Shown: positions 17,124-25,722 of the stretch, piece after piece
Layout of the letters: each line of letters starts with the position of its first letter
Numbering within the stretch: position 1 is the first letter of the stretch
Assembly: GCF_014216315.1 (NCBI RefSeq)
Contig: NZ_CP045702.1
Coordinates: forward strand, 6,510,001 to 6,574,000
Reading direction: 5' to 3'
From: Streptomyces finlayi
Lineage (GTDB): Bacteria; Actinomycetota; Actinomycetes; Streptomycetales; Streptomycetaceae
Length of the DNA stretch: 64,000 nucleotides
The notes under the pieces: model-generated
The model's input: only the letters and a program-made list of their open reading frames with translations
The model's database searches: none
What the model was told of the DNA's origin: nothing
Program-made: the position numbers and the translations under genes

Positions 17124-18107
17124 ATGTCCCCGCCTCCGCCGCCCCTGGGCCGCCGCCGCAAGGGCGGGCGCCCGGACCACCCGTTCGATCCGGCTCTCGA
17201 CGACAGCGAACTCATCGGGGTGCGCGGCCGGTTCGAGCAGGGCAGGTGGGCCGGTGTGCGCACGCTCCTGGCCGCGACCGGCACCGACTGGGACCGCAGA
17301 GGCCACCGCGTCGTCGCCCTCGCCGCCGCACCCTCCGCCCACGGCTGGGCCGAGGACTGGCTCCTCGCCGAACCCGACAGCACCGACGCCGCCACCCTCC
17401 TCGCCTGCGCGGAGGTCGCCCGCGCCCTGCATCCCAAGGCGTCCGCCGGAGCTCCCGGCCGGGCCCGGGAGGCCTGCCTCGCCGCCGCCAGGCTCGACCC
17501 CGCCGACCCGACGCCCTGGCTGGCCCTCCTCATGCTCGACGGCGCACGCGGCTCGCAGGGGGAGTGCGGCGCGCGGGAGGAGGCCGCCCGGCACTTCGAG
17601 GAGATCCGGGCCCGCCATCCCGAGCACCACCAGGCACACCACCTGATGACCGCCCAGCTCGCCGAGAGCCACCCCGAAAGCGGCCAGGACCCCCTGCACG
17701 AGGTTTACGACTTCGCCGCCTGGGCCTCCGAACAGGCCCCCGCCGACTCGCCCCTCGCCGTGCTTCCCGTCGTCGCACACGCCGAGCGCTACCGCGTCCT
17801 CGTCGCCGCGGGAAGCGAGTCCGCCGACCCGGTCGCCTCCGGTCACTGGTCGGGGCGGCGGGCCAGACAGGTCATGAAGGCCGCCTTCGACTGGTGGCTG
17901 GAGTGGGAGCGCGAGGACCACCCCCGCCACCGTGCCGACCTCAACTTCCTGGCCCACGCCAAGGTGTGCGAAGGGCGGCAGGCCGAGGCCGCGGCCCTCT
18001 TCCACCGCATCGGCCCGCACCTCACCGCGGCCCCCTGGTCCTACTCGGGCCGCGATCCGTACCCCGAATTCCTCGCCGCGCGCCGCTTCGCGCTCGGTGC
18101 CCCCTGA
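17124..18107 (+). CDS. Uncharacterised helical-repeat-like protein
   Basis: 327 aa, function not recognised. After a proline-rich start (MSPPPPPLGRRRKGGRP) the protein is strongly alpha-helical and Ala-rich, with TPR-like spacing (ACLAAARLDPADPTPWLALLML; EEAARHFEEIRARHPEHHQAHHLM) and a Trp-rich central part (KAAFDWWLEWERED). This suggests a soluble scaffold-like protein built from helical hairpins, common in Streptomyces and not linked to a pathway I can name. The start was chosen for a GAAAGAAG site 9 bp upstream; the frame is open farther back. It is followed 35 bp later by an APC permease, with which it may be co-transcribed. Confidence 0.75.
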   Translation: MSPPPPPLGRRRKGGRPDHPFDPALDDSELIGVRGRFEQGRWAGVRTLLAATGTDWDRRGHRVVALAAAPSAHGWAEDWLLAEPDSTDAATLLACAEVARALHPKASAGAPGRAREACLAAARLDPADPTPWLALLMLDGARGSQGECGAREEAARHFEEIRARHPEHHQAHHLMTAQLAESHPESGQDPLHEVYDFAAWASEQAPADSPLAVLPVVAHAERYRVLVAAGSESADPVASGHWSGRRARQVMKAAFDWWLEWEREDHPRHRADLNFLAHAKVCEGRQAEAAALFHRIGPHLTAAPWSYSGRDPYPEFLAARRFALGAP

Positions 18108-18142
18108 CCCGTACCGCAGCCAACGAAGGGACCAACCCCGCC

Positions 18143-19720
18143 ATGTCGACGGGCAGTTCAGATACCAGACGGGCCGGTGCCGGGAAGGTTACCGGCGACA
18201 CCGGCGGGATCAGCACCTACAAGGGCGAGGAGCGCGCACTGCGGGCCGACCGGCTCGGTACCCCCGGGCTGCTGCTCTCGGTCCTCGCCGCGAGCGCCCC
18301 GCTGATGGTCGTCGCCGGTGTGATGCCCACGGTCTTCGGCGTGATGGGCGTGGTGGGCCAGCCCCTGCTCTACGTCATCCTCGGCATCGTCCTCATGCTG
18401 TTCAGCGTCGGCTACGCGGAGATGAGCCGGCATGTGCACAACGCCGGTGCCTTCTACGCGTACATCGCGCGCGGGCTCGGCCCCACGGCCGGAGCCGGCG
18501 CCTCGCTCGTCGCCCTGGTCGCCTACAGCGCCATGCAGGTCGGCATCTACGGCATCCTCGGCTTCGAGGTCTCCGGGCTCTTCGCCACCTACCTCGACAT
18601 CGAGATCGCCTGGTGGCTGCCCGCCGTCGTCGCCGTCGTGGTCGTCGGCGCCCTCGGCTGGCTCAAGATCGACCTCAACGCCAAGGTGCTCGGCGTGCTG
18701 CTGGTCATCGAATGCGCCCTCGTCGTGATCTTCGACATCGCCGCCGTCAGCAAGCCGGGCCCCGAGGGTCTGTCCATGGCCGCGTTCAACCCCGACACCC
18801 TCGCCGGGGCAGGGCTCGGCACCGCCCTCTGCTTCTGCATCGCGGCGTTCGTCGGCTTCGAACAGGCCCCGGTCTACGCCGAGGAGACCAGCCGCCCGCA
18901 GATCGTCGTGTCGCGCGTGATGTTCCTGGCCGTCGGCTACGCGGCCCTGTTCCTCGCCGTCAGCTCCTGGGCGGTGACCGTCGCCACCGGCCCCGCCTCC
19001 GTGGTGGACACCTCGCTCAAGCAGGGCCCGGGCATGCTGTTCGGCCTCACCGAGGAGCGGCTCGGCGGCACGTTCACCGACGTGCTCCACGTCCTCTTCG
19101 TCACCGGCATGTTCGCCGCGCTCCTCAGCTTCCACAACGTCGTCGCCCGCTACGCGTTCGCGATGGGCCGCGAGGGCCTGCTGCCCGCAGCCTTCGGCCG
19201 TACGAACAAGACGAGCGGCGCCCCCGCCACCGGCTCGCTCCTCCAGTCCGGGCTCTCCCTCGTCATCGTGCTGGCCTTCGCGTTCACGGACGACCACCCG
19301 GTCGGCGACCCCACCGTGCCGGTGCTGCGGCTGTTCACCTGGATGGGCAACGTCGGAGCGCTGGGCGTCATCCTGCTGATGGCCGCCGCCGCCTTCGCGG
19401 TCATCGCCTTCTTCGTACGGCGCGGTGCGGGCCGGGCACAGGCCCCCCGCCTCGTGGCCTCGGGACTCGCCGGCCTCGCTCTCCTGGCCATCGCCTTCCT
19501 CACCGTCCGGGACTTCGACGTCCTGGTCGGCTCCGGCCCCGGCTCGTCCCTCACCTGGCTGCTGCCCGGCATCATCGGCGCCGCCCTCGTCGGCGGCCTG
19601 GTGTACGGCGCCGTGCTGCGCTCCACCAAGCCGGAGGTGCACGCCAGGATCGGGCTCGGCAACGAGGCGTTCCAGTTGGAGAAGGCCGCGGAGGCGGAGG
19701 CAGACGCCGCCGCACGCTGA
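18143..19720 (+). CDS. APC-family amino acid/amine permease
   Basis: 525 aa with about 12 hydrophobic segments. The N-terminus is cytosolic and polar, then come LGTPGLLLSVLAASAPLMVVAGV, the GYAEMSRHVHNAGAFYAYIARGLGP block typical of APC transporters, and the substrate-site helix AFVGFEQAPVYAEETSRP. The C-terminal tail is acidic (EKAAEAEADAAAR). It would import an amino acid or amine by proton symport; the substrate is not predictable. The ATG at 18143 follows GAAGGGACC. Immediately after its stop begins a degenerate cytochrome fragment. Confidence 0.88.
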   Translation: MSTGSSDTRRAGAGKVTGDTGGISTYKGEERALRADRLGTPGLLLSVLAASAPLMVVAGVMPTVFGVMGVVGQPLLYVILGIVLMLFSVGYAEMSRHVHNAGAFYAYIARGLGPTAGAGASLVALVAYSAMQVGIYGILGFEVSGLFATYLDIEIAWWLPAVVAVVVVGALGWLKIDLNAKVLGVLLVIECALVVIFDIAAVSKPGPEGLSMAAFNPDTLAGAGLGTALCFCIAAFVGFEQAPVYAEETSRPQIVVSRVMFLAVGYAALFLAVSSWAVTVATGPASVVDTSLKQGPGMLFGLTEERLGGTFTDVLHVLFVTGMFAALLSFHNVVARYAFAMGREGLLPAAFGRTNKTSGAPATGSLLQSGLSLVIVLAFAFTDDHPVGDPTVPVLRLFTWMGNVGALGVILLMAAAAFAVIAFFVRRGAGRAQAPRLVASGLAGLALLAIAFLTVRDFDVLVGSGPGSSLTWLLPGIIGAALVGGLVYGAVLRSTKPEVHARIGLGNEAFQLEKAAEAEADAAAR

Positions 19721-19996
19721 GCGACGTTCGCTTCGCACCGTACGACCGGGGAGTGGCTGGGTGCCGCCGTGCGCCGCGACCACCGGGAGGAGTCCCGGCC
19801 CGCCGGGAAGTCCAACGCGGGCCAGAAGCTCTACGCCTCCTGGATCGCCGGAGCCCTGCTCGTGATGCCCGGGTCCGGGCCGCTGATGTGGTTCACCGGT
19901 CGCGCGCCGCTGGTGTGGCGCGCGAGCGCGACGTTCGTGCACGACTGGCCGGCGCTCGTGATCGGCCTCGTGCCGGCCAGTCGTGCATGGCGATGA
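19721..19996 (+). pseudogene. Remnant of a formate dehydrogenase-type cytochrome b subunit
   Basis: In one frame directly after the permease stop the translation reads ...RTTGEWLGAAVRRDHREE, then KSNAGQKLYASWIAGALLVMPG and PLMWFTGRAPLVWRASATFVHDWPALVIGLV. This is the middle of the membrane cytochrome b (gamma) subunit of formate dehydrogenases, whose family reads FNAGQKL...FVHDW. Both ends are missing: there is no start codon or first heme helix before it, and the frame stops right after the FVHDW helix. Codon use is still typical of the genome, so decay is recent. Its 3' end coincides with a 16-bp inverted repeat and a broken gntP gene. Confidence 0.8.
19938..19987. repeat. Perfect 16-bp inverted repeat at the junction of two gene fragments
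   Basis: TGCACGACTGGCCGGC (19938-19953) is exactly complementary to GCCGGCCAGTCGTGCA (19972-19987), with an 18-base loop. The arms lie in the cytochrome fragment's FVHDWPALVIGLVPASRAW segment, where the family normally has DWLAL and VLAGH. The substitutions that make the arms perfectly complementary are also the ones that depart from the family. Confidence 0.75.
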
Positions 19997-20015
19997 CGCT
20001 CGCCGACCCGGAGGC

Positions 20016-20192
20016 GCCGAGCGCCAGCGAGCCGATGGTCAGGGCCAGGAAGGCGTGCACCTTGAACCTGGTGATGAGCAGGACGATGACGGCGATGCCC
20101 GCCAGGACCGCGATGCCCAACTGAGCGTTGCCTGCCGAAGTGATGGGTTCGACGGCGTCCGCTGCCGGCATCTCGACGCCGAGACCGGTCAC
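20016..20192 (-). pseudogene. Truncated gluconate permease (gntP/gntT N-terminus only)
   Basis: A GTG at 20190-20192, 11 bp after the gntK stop, opens a frame that reads like the beginning of a GntP-family gluconate:H+ symporter: NAQLGIAVLAGIAVIVLLITRFKVHAFLALTIGSLALGA. Similarity ends after about 58 residues, where the sequence runs into the antisense strand of the cytochrome fragment. A full GntP has about 450 residues, so nearly 390 are missing. Position directly downstream of gntK is where gntP normally lies. Gluconate uptake through this locus is therefore lost unless another permease exists. Confidence 0.82.
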
Positions 20193-20203
20193 GGTGATGA
20201 TCC

Positions 20204-20713
20204 TTAGCTTTCGAGCCGGCGCAGCGCGGCGACGGCTCGTGCGGAGATTTCTTCGGGAGTGCCGGACACGTCGACCGCGACGCCCGCCTCGTCCTCCTGC
20301 AGCGGCTGCAGGGTGGCGAACTGGGAGTCGAGGAGTGCGGTCGGCATGAAGTGGCCCTTGCGCTCCGCCATCCGGCGCTCGATGAGCTTCCGGTCACCGG
20401 TCAGGTGGAGGAAGACGACACCGGGGGCCCCGGCCCGCAGGCGGTCGCGGTAGGAGCGCTTGAGCGCGGAGCTGCTGACCACGCCGCCGAGCCCGGAGCG
20501 GCCGTGCGCCCACTGCGCGATCGCGTCGAGCCAGGGCCGACGGTCCGAGTCCTCCAGCGGGGTACCGGCCGACATCTTGGCGATGTTCGCGGCGGGATGG
20601 AAGTCGTCGCCCTCGGCGTACGGGACGCTCAGTTCGTCGGCGAGCAGAGGTCCGATCGTGGTCTTTCCGGTCCCTGCTACGCCCATCACCACAACGACGT
20701 GGGGGGTGCTCAT
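20204..20713 (-). CDS. gntK: Gluconokinase
   Basis: 169 aa. The Walker A motif GVAGTGKT lies at residues 11-18, followed by the gluconate-kinase blocks YAEGDDFHPAANIAKMSAGTPLEDSDRRPWL and SSSALKRSYRDRLR. It phosphorylates gluconate to 6-phosphogluconate for the pentose-phosphate route. The start ATG at 20711-20713 is preferred over the longer frame to 20755. Its natural downstream partner gntP is truncated, and its regulator is encoded divergently at 20845. Full length and motifs intact. Confidence 0.93.
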   Translation of the reverse strand: MSTPHVVVVMGVAGTGKTTIGPLLADELSVPYAEGDDFHPAANIAKMSAGTPLEDSDRRPWLDAIAQWAHGRSGLGGVVSSSALKRSYRDRLRAGAPGVVFLHLTGDRKLIERRMAERKGHFMPTALLDSQFATLQPLQEDEAGVAVDVSGTPEEISARAVAALRRLES

Positions 20714-20768
20714 TGGTGCCTCGCTGTCTTCTTCGACATCGGTCCGTCGCGCCACTGAAACCTATTAC

Positions 20769-20807
20769 GTACGACTTATTCAAGAGGGTGTGACATAAAC
20801 GTCGTAC
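20769..20807. promoter_or_regulatory. Candidate GntR operator pair between gntK and gntR
   Basis: GTACGAC (20769-20775) and GTCGTAC (20801-20807) are perfect inverted 7-mers with similar AT-rich flanks, centred in the 131-bp divergent region. This fits a FadR/GntR-type repressor acting on both promoters. Confidence 0.5.
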
Positions 20808-20844
20808 TTTTCATGCCCGAAGTGTGCGCCGTAGTCTTGTGGCC

Positions 20845-21546
20845 ATGACCACACAGGGCCAGGGGCTGCATACTCACGTGCTGGACGCCCTGGGCCTGGA
20901 GATCGCCGCAGGCGACTTCCCACCCGGCAGCGTGCTGCGTACGGACGAGCTGGCGCAGCGCTTCGAGGTCTCCCGCACGGTCGTACGCGAAGTGGTCCGC
21001 GTCCTGGAGTCCATGCACCTCGTCGAGTCACGGCGCAGGGTCGGCGTGACCGTACGGCCCACCGAGGCGTGGAACGTCTACGACCCCCAGGTCATCCGGT
21101 GGCGGCTGGCGGGCTCCGACCGTCCGCGACAGTTGCGCTCCCTCACGGTGCTGCGCTCGGCGATCGAACCGGTCGCCGCGGGTCTGGCCGCCACACACGC
21201 CACCCCTGAACAGTGCGCCGCGCTCACGGAGTGCGCCCTCGGCATGGTCGCCACCTCGCGGGGCCAGCAGCTGGAGGGCTACCTGCGGCACGACATCGCC
21301 TTCCACCGGATCGTGCTCAACGCCTCCGGCAACGAGATGTTCGCGCGGCTCGGCGACGTGGTGGCAGAGGTCCTGGCGGGCCGCACCCACCACCAGGTCA
21401 TGTTCGAGGACCCGGACCCGGCCGCCGTCACCCTGCATGTGCGCCTGGCCGAGGCGGTCCGCGAGGGCGACGCGGAGGCCGCGGAACGCCTGACGAAGGA
21501 GATCGCGGTGGGCGCCCTCCACGAACTGGACGTCCTCGCGCCCTGA
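20845..21546 (+). CDS. GntR-family (FadR subgroup) regulator of gluconate genes
   Basis: 233 aa. The winged helix comes first (ALGLEIAAGDFPPGSVLRTDELAQRFEVSRTVVREVVRVLESMHLVESRRRVGVTVRP). The FCD ligand domain then has the metal-binding pattern DIAFHRIVLNASGN and HVRLAEAVREGD. FCD regulators bind sugar acids. Divergence from gntK with inverted 7-mers between them points to gluconate (or 6-phosphogluconate) control. The ATG at 20845 follows a short leader; a second in-frame start lies at 20824. With gntP destroyed, it may now regulate only gntK. Confidence 0.88.
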   Translation: MTTQGQGLHTHVLDALGLEIAAGDFPPGSVLRTDELAQRFEVSRTVVREVVRVLESMHLVESRRRVGVTVRPTEAWNVYDPQVIRWRLAGSDRPRQLRSLTVLRSAIEPVAAGLAATHATPEQCAALTECALGMVATSRGQQLEGYLRHDIAFHRIVLNASGNEMFARLGDVVAEVLAGRTHHQVMFEDPDPAAVTLHVRLAEAVREGDAEAAERLTKEIAVGALHELDVLAP

Positions 21547-21556
21547 CCTCCTGTCC

Positions 21557-22291
21557 TCAGCAGCCGGGCAGGCCCGACCTTTCACGTACGTGCGCCAACC
21601 GCCCCGCGGCTGCCGCCAGCACCATCTCCAGCGCCGCCGGATACCCGCTGCGACTCATCTCCGCGACCAGCACCCCCGCCGTAGCGGCGATATGCGGATA
21701 CGTGCCGGCCGACGCCCCCGCGTACGTCTCGCGCCACGTCCGCTCCTCCAGCTCCTGGGCCCGCACCGGAAGCGCCAGCGTGGACGCGTCCAGCGCGGCG
21801 AACGACAGCGTCTGGTCGACGAACACGTGGTAGATCCGCACCGCCTCCGCACCCGGGAATCCGGCCCCCCGCAGCACCCCGAGAATCGCGTCCACCGACC
21901 GCATCTCGTGCGTCCGCCCGGTCACCCGGGCGCAGGCCAGCATCGCCGCCTGCGGATGCGCCACGTAGTCCGCGTGCATCCTCAGCCCCAGCGACCGCAG
22001 ATCGCCACGCCAGTCCCCGGTAGGACGCCAGCTGTTCAGCGTCCGGCCGATCAACTCGTCGGCCACCGCCAGCAGTAGCTCGTCCGTGTCCCTGAAATAG
22101 CGGTAGAGGGCGCTCGGATCGCACCCCAGAGCGGTGCCGAGCCGACGTACGGTCAGTGCCGCCGCCCCGTGCTCGCCGATCAGCCGCAGCGTCGTCTCCA
22201 CGATCAGCCGCTCGGACAGCACCGTGCCCTGCTTGGTGGGACGCCTGCGCCGCCGCGCACCCTCAGGCACCACCCGCTCGCTCGCGCTCAT
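21557..22291 (-). CDS. TetR-family regulator, divergent from permease/amidohydrolase operon
   Basis: 244 aa. A basic arm (GARRRRRPTKQGTVLSER) precedes the helix-turn-helix LIVETTLRLIGEHGAAALTVRRLGTALGCDPSALYRYFRDTDELLLAVADE. The C-terminal domain is of the TetR_C_1 kind with an Ala-rich dimer face. It diverges from an APC permease and amidohydrolase pair; the 100-bp space between them should hold its operator, though I see no strong palindrome there. It probably represses that catabolic operon and responds to its substrate. Confidence 0.87.
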   Translation of the reverse strand: MSASERVVPEGARRRRRPTKQGTVLSERLIVETTLRLIGEHGAAALTVRRLGTALGCDPSALYRYFRDTDELLLAVADELIGRTLNSWRPTGDWRGDLRSLGLRMHADYVAHPQAAMLACARVTGRTHEMRSVDAILGVLRGAGFPGAEAVRIYHVFVDQTLSFAALDASTLALPVRAQELEERTWRETYAGASAGTYPHIAATAGVLVAEMSRSGYPAALEMVLAAAAGRLAHVRERSGLPGC

Positions 22292-22391
22292 GGGCGCACC
22301 TTATGACAACGGCGTTGACGTGGAAACCCTCCGCAGAGTTCGATGTGCCGCCATCAGGGCCCGAACGGCGGCCCCCGGCGAAGGAGTGACC

Positions 22392-23915
22392 GTGACCGTC
22401 CCACGCACCCCGAACGGCAGCGATCCACCGGCTCCACCGGCCCCACCGGTCCCGCCCGCCCTGCGCAAGAGCCTCGGTGTCGTCGACGGCGTGGCCATCG
22501 CCGCGTCCTCCACGGCCGCCACCACCAGCATCGGCATCGGCCTCGGTGTCACCGCGGGCATCGTCGGCCTGCACCTGCCGATCATCATGCTGCTCGGGTT
22601 CCTGCCGATCCTCGGCATCGCGTGCGCCTACTCCCGGCTCAACCGGGTCGAGCCGAACATGGGAAGCGGCTACGTCTGGGTCGGCCGCTCCCTCAGCCCC
22701 TGGCTCGGCTTCCTCGTCGGCTGGATCGCCATCGCCGCCACGGTCGTCTTCCTCTCGTACACCACGACCGTCACCGGCTCCGCCACTCTCCAGCTCGTGG
22801 GTGAGGCGGGCCTGCACGAGCTCGCCGGCCTCCGCCTCGACCCCGACTCCACCGCTCAGGCGACCGCCCTCGGTATCCTCGTCCTGGTGGCGGTCACGTT
22901 CACCGCCGTCGTCGGTACGCGTTCGGCCGCCAACCTCCAGAAGTACCTGCTGGTCTTCGAGTACGTCGTACTCCTCGGCTTCTGCGGATACGGAATCCTC
23001 TTCGGCCCGCACCCCTTCAGCCTGGACTGGCTCAACCCGTTCACCATCCCCTCCGGGCACCAGCTCGCCCAGGGGCTCCTGCTCTCCGTCTTCTGCTACT
23101 GGGGCTTCGACTCCACGTTCAGCGTCAACGAGGAGGTCCGCGACCCCCAGGACGCCTCCCGAGCCGGATTCATCACCCTCTTCACCATGCTCGGCCTCTT
23201 CCTGCTCGGCTCCTTCGCCTTCCAGCGCGTCCTCTCGCTCGACGAGCTGACCGCCAACGGCGCCCAGGGCCTCACCTACTTCGGTGACCGGCTCGCCGAC
23301 CAGCCGCTCGCCGCTCTCCCGCTGATCGCCCTCACCTTCTCGGCCGTCGCCTCCCTCCAGTCCGGGGTGATCCCCACCGTCCGCGGCATGTTCGCGATGG
23401 GCCGCGACCGTACGCTCGGCCCACTCTGGACCAAGGTCAGCCCCCGATACGGAACACCGGCGGCCGGCACCGTCGCGATCGGCTGCGTCGCCGCCTCGGT
23501 CGCCGTCCTCTCGCTGGTCATCCCGAAGGTCGGCGACGTCATCCTCGCCTCCGTCAACGCGATCGGCGTCGTCGTCTCCCTCTACTACGCGCTGACCGCC
23601 CTGGCCGCCGCCACCCGCTTCCGCGGTGCCCTGCGCGAGAGCTGGTCCGAGGCCCTGCGGGCCGTGGTCGTCCCCGTCCTCAGCGCACTCTTCCTGCTCG
23701 GTCTGGGCGGATACCTCTGCTGGAGTTTCTACACATCCGTGGACCACTTCGAGATCAGCCCGGACAACGGCTGGTTCATGCTCCTGTGCCCCGCGGTCAT
23801 GGTGCTGACCGGCCTCGTCGCCGCGGCCTGGGCCAAGTGGGTGAGAAAGTCCCCGTACTTCGTCACAGGGCGCTCCATCGCACCGGCCGAACCAGGGATC
23901 ACCGAAGCGGCCTGA
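22392..23915 (+). CDS. APC-family permease of an amidohydrolase operon
   Basis: 507 aa with about 12 transmembrane segments. After a proline-rich cytosolic start (SDPPAPPAPPVPPAL) come KSLGVVDGVAIAASSTAAT, SRLNRVEPNMGSGYVWVGRSLSPWLGF and the SVFCYWGFDSTFSVNEEVRDPQ substrate helix. The GTG at 22392 is chosen because AAGGAG lies 5 bp upstream; an in-frame GTG six bases earlier would bury it. It is followed 46 bp later by the amidohydrolase, so the pair likely imports and then hydrolyses the same amide or urea-like compound. Confidence 0.87.
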   Translation: MTVPRTPNGSDPPAPPAPPVPPALRKSLGVVDGVAIAASSTAATTSIGIGLGVTAGIVGLHLPIIMLLGFLPILGIACAYSRLNRVEPNMGSGYVWVGRSLSPWLGFLVGWIAIAATVVFLSYTTTVTGSATLQLVGEAGLHELAGLRLDPDSTAQATALGILVLVAVTFTAVVGTRSAANLQKYLLVFEYVVLLGFCGYGILFGPHPFSLDWLNPFTIPSGHQLAQGLLLSVFCYWGFDSTFSVNEEVRDPQDASRAGFITLFTMLGLFLLGSFAFQRVLSLDELTANGAQGLTYFGDRLADQPLAALPLIALTFSAVASLQSGVIPTVRGMFAMGRDRTLGPLWTKVSPRYGTPAAGTVAIGCVAASVAVLSLVIPKVGDVILASVNAIGVVVSLYYALTALAAATRFRGALRESWSEALRAVVVPVLSALFLLGLGGYLCWSFYTSVDHFEISPDNGWFMLLCPAVMVLTGLVAAAWAKWVRKSPYFVTGRSIAPAEPGITEAA

Positions 23916-23961
23916 CGGTTCAGCTCACACCACCCCCGCACGGAACGGAACACACCCACCC

Positions 23962-25605
23962 ATGCGCCACGCACCCGCCGACCTCGTCCTCACCGGCGGC
24001 CCCGTCCTCACCATGGACGCCGCCCGCACCCGCGCCACCACCCTCGCCGTCACCAGCGACCGCGTCACCGCCGTCGGCCATGACGAGGTCCGCGAGCTGA
24101 TCGGACCGAAGACCGAGGTCGTCGACCTCGCCGGACGACTGCTCGTCCCCGGCTTCCAGGACGCCCACATCCACCCGGTCGGCGCCGGCCTCGAACTCGC
24201 CCAGTGCGACCTCACGGAAAGCCGTGAGGCCACGGACACCCTCGCCGCCGTGCGCGCCTACGCCGTCGCCCACCCCGACCACGAGTGGATCACCGGCGGC
24301 GGCTGGTCCATGGAGGCGTTCGACGGCGGCGCCCCCACCCGCGGCCTGCTCGACGCCGTCGTACCCGACCGGCCCGTCTATCTGGTCAACCGCGACCACC
24401 ACGGCGCCTGGGTCAACACCCGGGCCCTGGAGCTCGCCGGCCTCACCCGGGACACCCCCGAACCCGCCGACGGCCGCATCGAGCGCGACGAGCGGGGCGA
24501 GCCCACCGGCCTCCTCCAGGAGGGCGCCATGGACCTGGTCGCCCGCCTCACCCCCAGGTCCACGCCTGCCGACCGCCTCGCAGCCCTGCTGCGCGCCCAG
24601 CGGATACTCCACTCCTACGGCGTCACCGCCTGGCAGGACGCCATTGTCGGATCCTTCGGCGCCATGGACGATCCCGCCGACGCCTACCTCACCGCCGCCC
24701 GCGACGGATCACTCACCGCCCGGGTCGTCGGCGCCCTCTGGTGGGACCGTGAGCGGGGTGCCGAGCAGATACCCGAACTGGTCGCGAGGCGGGCCGAGCT
24801 GAGCACCGGCCGCTTCCGCGCCGGGTCCGTGAAGATCATGCAGGACGGTGTCGCCGAGACCGGCACAGCCGCACTCCTCGCCCCGTACCTCGACGCCTGC
24901 GGCTGCGCCACCACCAACAGCGGCACCAGCTTCGTCGACCCCGTGGAGTTGTGCCGGTACGTCACCGAGCTGGACGCCCTCGGCTTCCAGGCCCACTTCC
25001 ACGCCCTCGGTGACCGGGCCGTACGCGAGGCACTGGACGCGGTCCAGGCCGCCCGCACCGCCAACGGACGCACCGACACCCGGCCACACCTCGCCCACCT
25101 CCAGGTCGTCCATCCCGACGACATCCCCCGGTTCCGTGAGCTGGGAGCCACGGCCAACATCCAGCCACTGTGGGCCGCCCACGAACCGCAGATGGACGAG
25201 CTGACGATCCCCTTCCTCGGTGCCGAGCGGGCCGCCCTGCAGTATCCGTTCGGCGCCCTCCTGCGATCCGGCGCCACCGTCGCGGCGGGCAGCGACTGGC
25301 CGGTCAGCAGCCCCGACCCGCTGCACGGCATCCACACCGCCGTCAACCGGATCACTCCCGACTCCGACGGCCCGGCCTTCCTCCCCGGGCAGCGCATCTC
25401 GCTGACCGCCGCCATCGCCGCGTACACGGCGGGCTCGGCCCATGTGAACCACCTCGACGACACCGGCTCCCTGCGCGCCGGAGCCCTCGCCGACCTGGTG
25501 ATCCTGGACCGCGACCCGTACGCGGGCCCGGCGGAGGAGATCGGTTCCACCCGCGTCCTGCGCACCTATGTCGGCGGCCGGAAGGTCCACGACTCCGAGG
25601 ACTGA
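23962..25605 (+). CDS. YtcJ-like metal-dependent amidohydrolase
   Basis: 547 aa, amidohydrolase_3 family. Metal ligands and blocks: FQDAHIHPVGAG (HxH), the insertion KIMQDGVAETGTAAL, HFHALGDRAVREAL with the two later histidines and GSDWPVSSPDPLHG with the catalytic Asp. The C-terminal strands (GSLRAGALADLVILDRDPY) close the urease-type beta sandwich. Members hydrolyse N-substituted formamides, ureas or exocyclic amines. The partner permease and TetR gene suggest a dedicated catabolic unit. No signal peptide, so it is cytosolic. A 17-bp terminator hairpin begins right after the stop. Confidence 0.9.
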   Translation: MRHAPADLVLTGGPVLTMDAARTRATTLAVTSDRVTAVGHDEVRELIGPKTEVVDLAGRLLVPGFQDAHIHPVGAGLELAQCDLTESREATDTLAAVRAYAVAHPDHEWITGGGWSMEAFDGGAPTRGLLDAVVPDRPVYLVNRDHHGAWVNTRALELAGLTRDTPEPADGRIERDERGEPTGLLQEGAMDLVARLTPRSTPADRLAALLRAQRILHSYGVTAWQDAIVGSFGAMDDPADAYLTAARDGSLTARVVGALWWDRERGAEQIPELVARRAELSTGRFRAGSVKIMQDGVAETGTAALLAPYLDACGCATTNSGTSFVDPVELCRYVTELDALGFQAHFHALGDRAVREALDAVQAARTANGRTDTRPHLAHLQVVHPDDIPRFRELGATANIQPLWAAHEPQMDELTIPFLGAERAALQYPFGALLRSGATVAAGSDWPVSSPDPLHGIHTAVNRITPDSDGPAFLPGQRISLTAAIAAYTAGSAHVNHLDDTGSLRAGALADLVILDRDPYAGPAEEIGSTRVLRTYVGGRKVHDSED

Positions 25606-25658
25606 ACGGATCTCGGGCCCCCTCAGAACGGCACACACCGCGGGGGCCCGAGATCCGT
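25606..25658. terminator. 17-bp terminator hairpin after the amidohydrolase
   Basis: ACGGATCTCGGGCCCCC (25606-25622) pairs perfectly with 25642-25658, loop of 19. It begins immediately after the TGA and separates the amidohydrolase operon from mscR. Confidence 0.85.
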
Positions 25659-25722
25659 TCCCCTGGGCGTACGGTTGTCCGTGATCGATCTTCACACCAG
25701 TCGGAAACAGGGAGACCACGGT

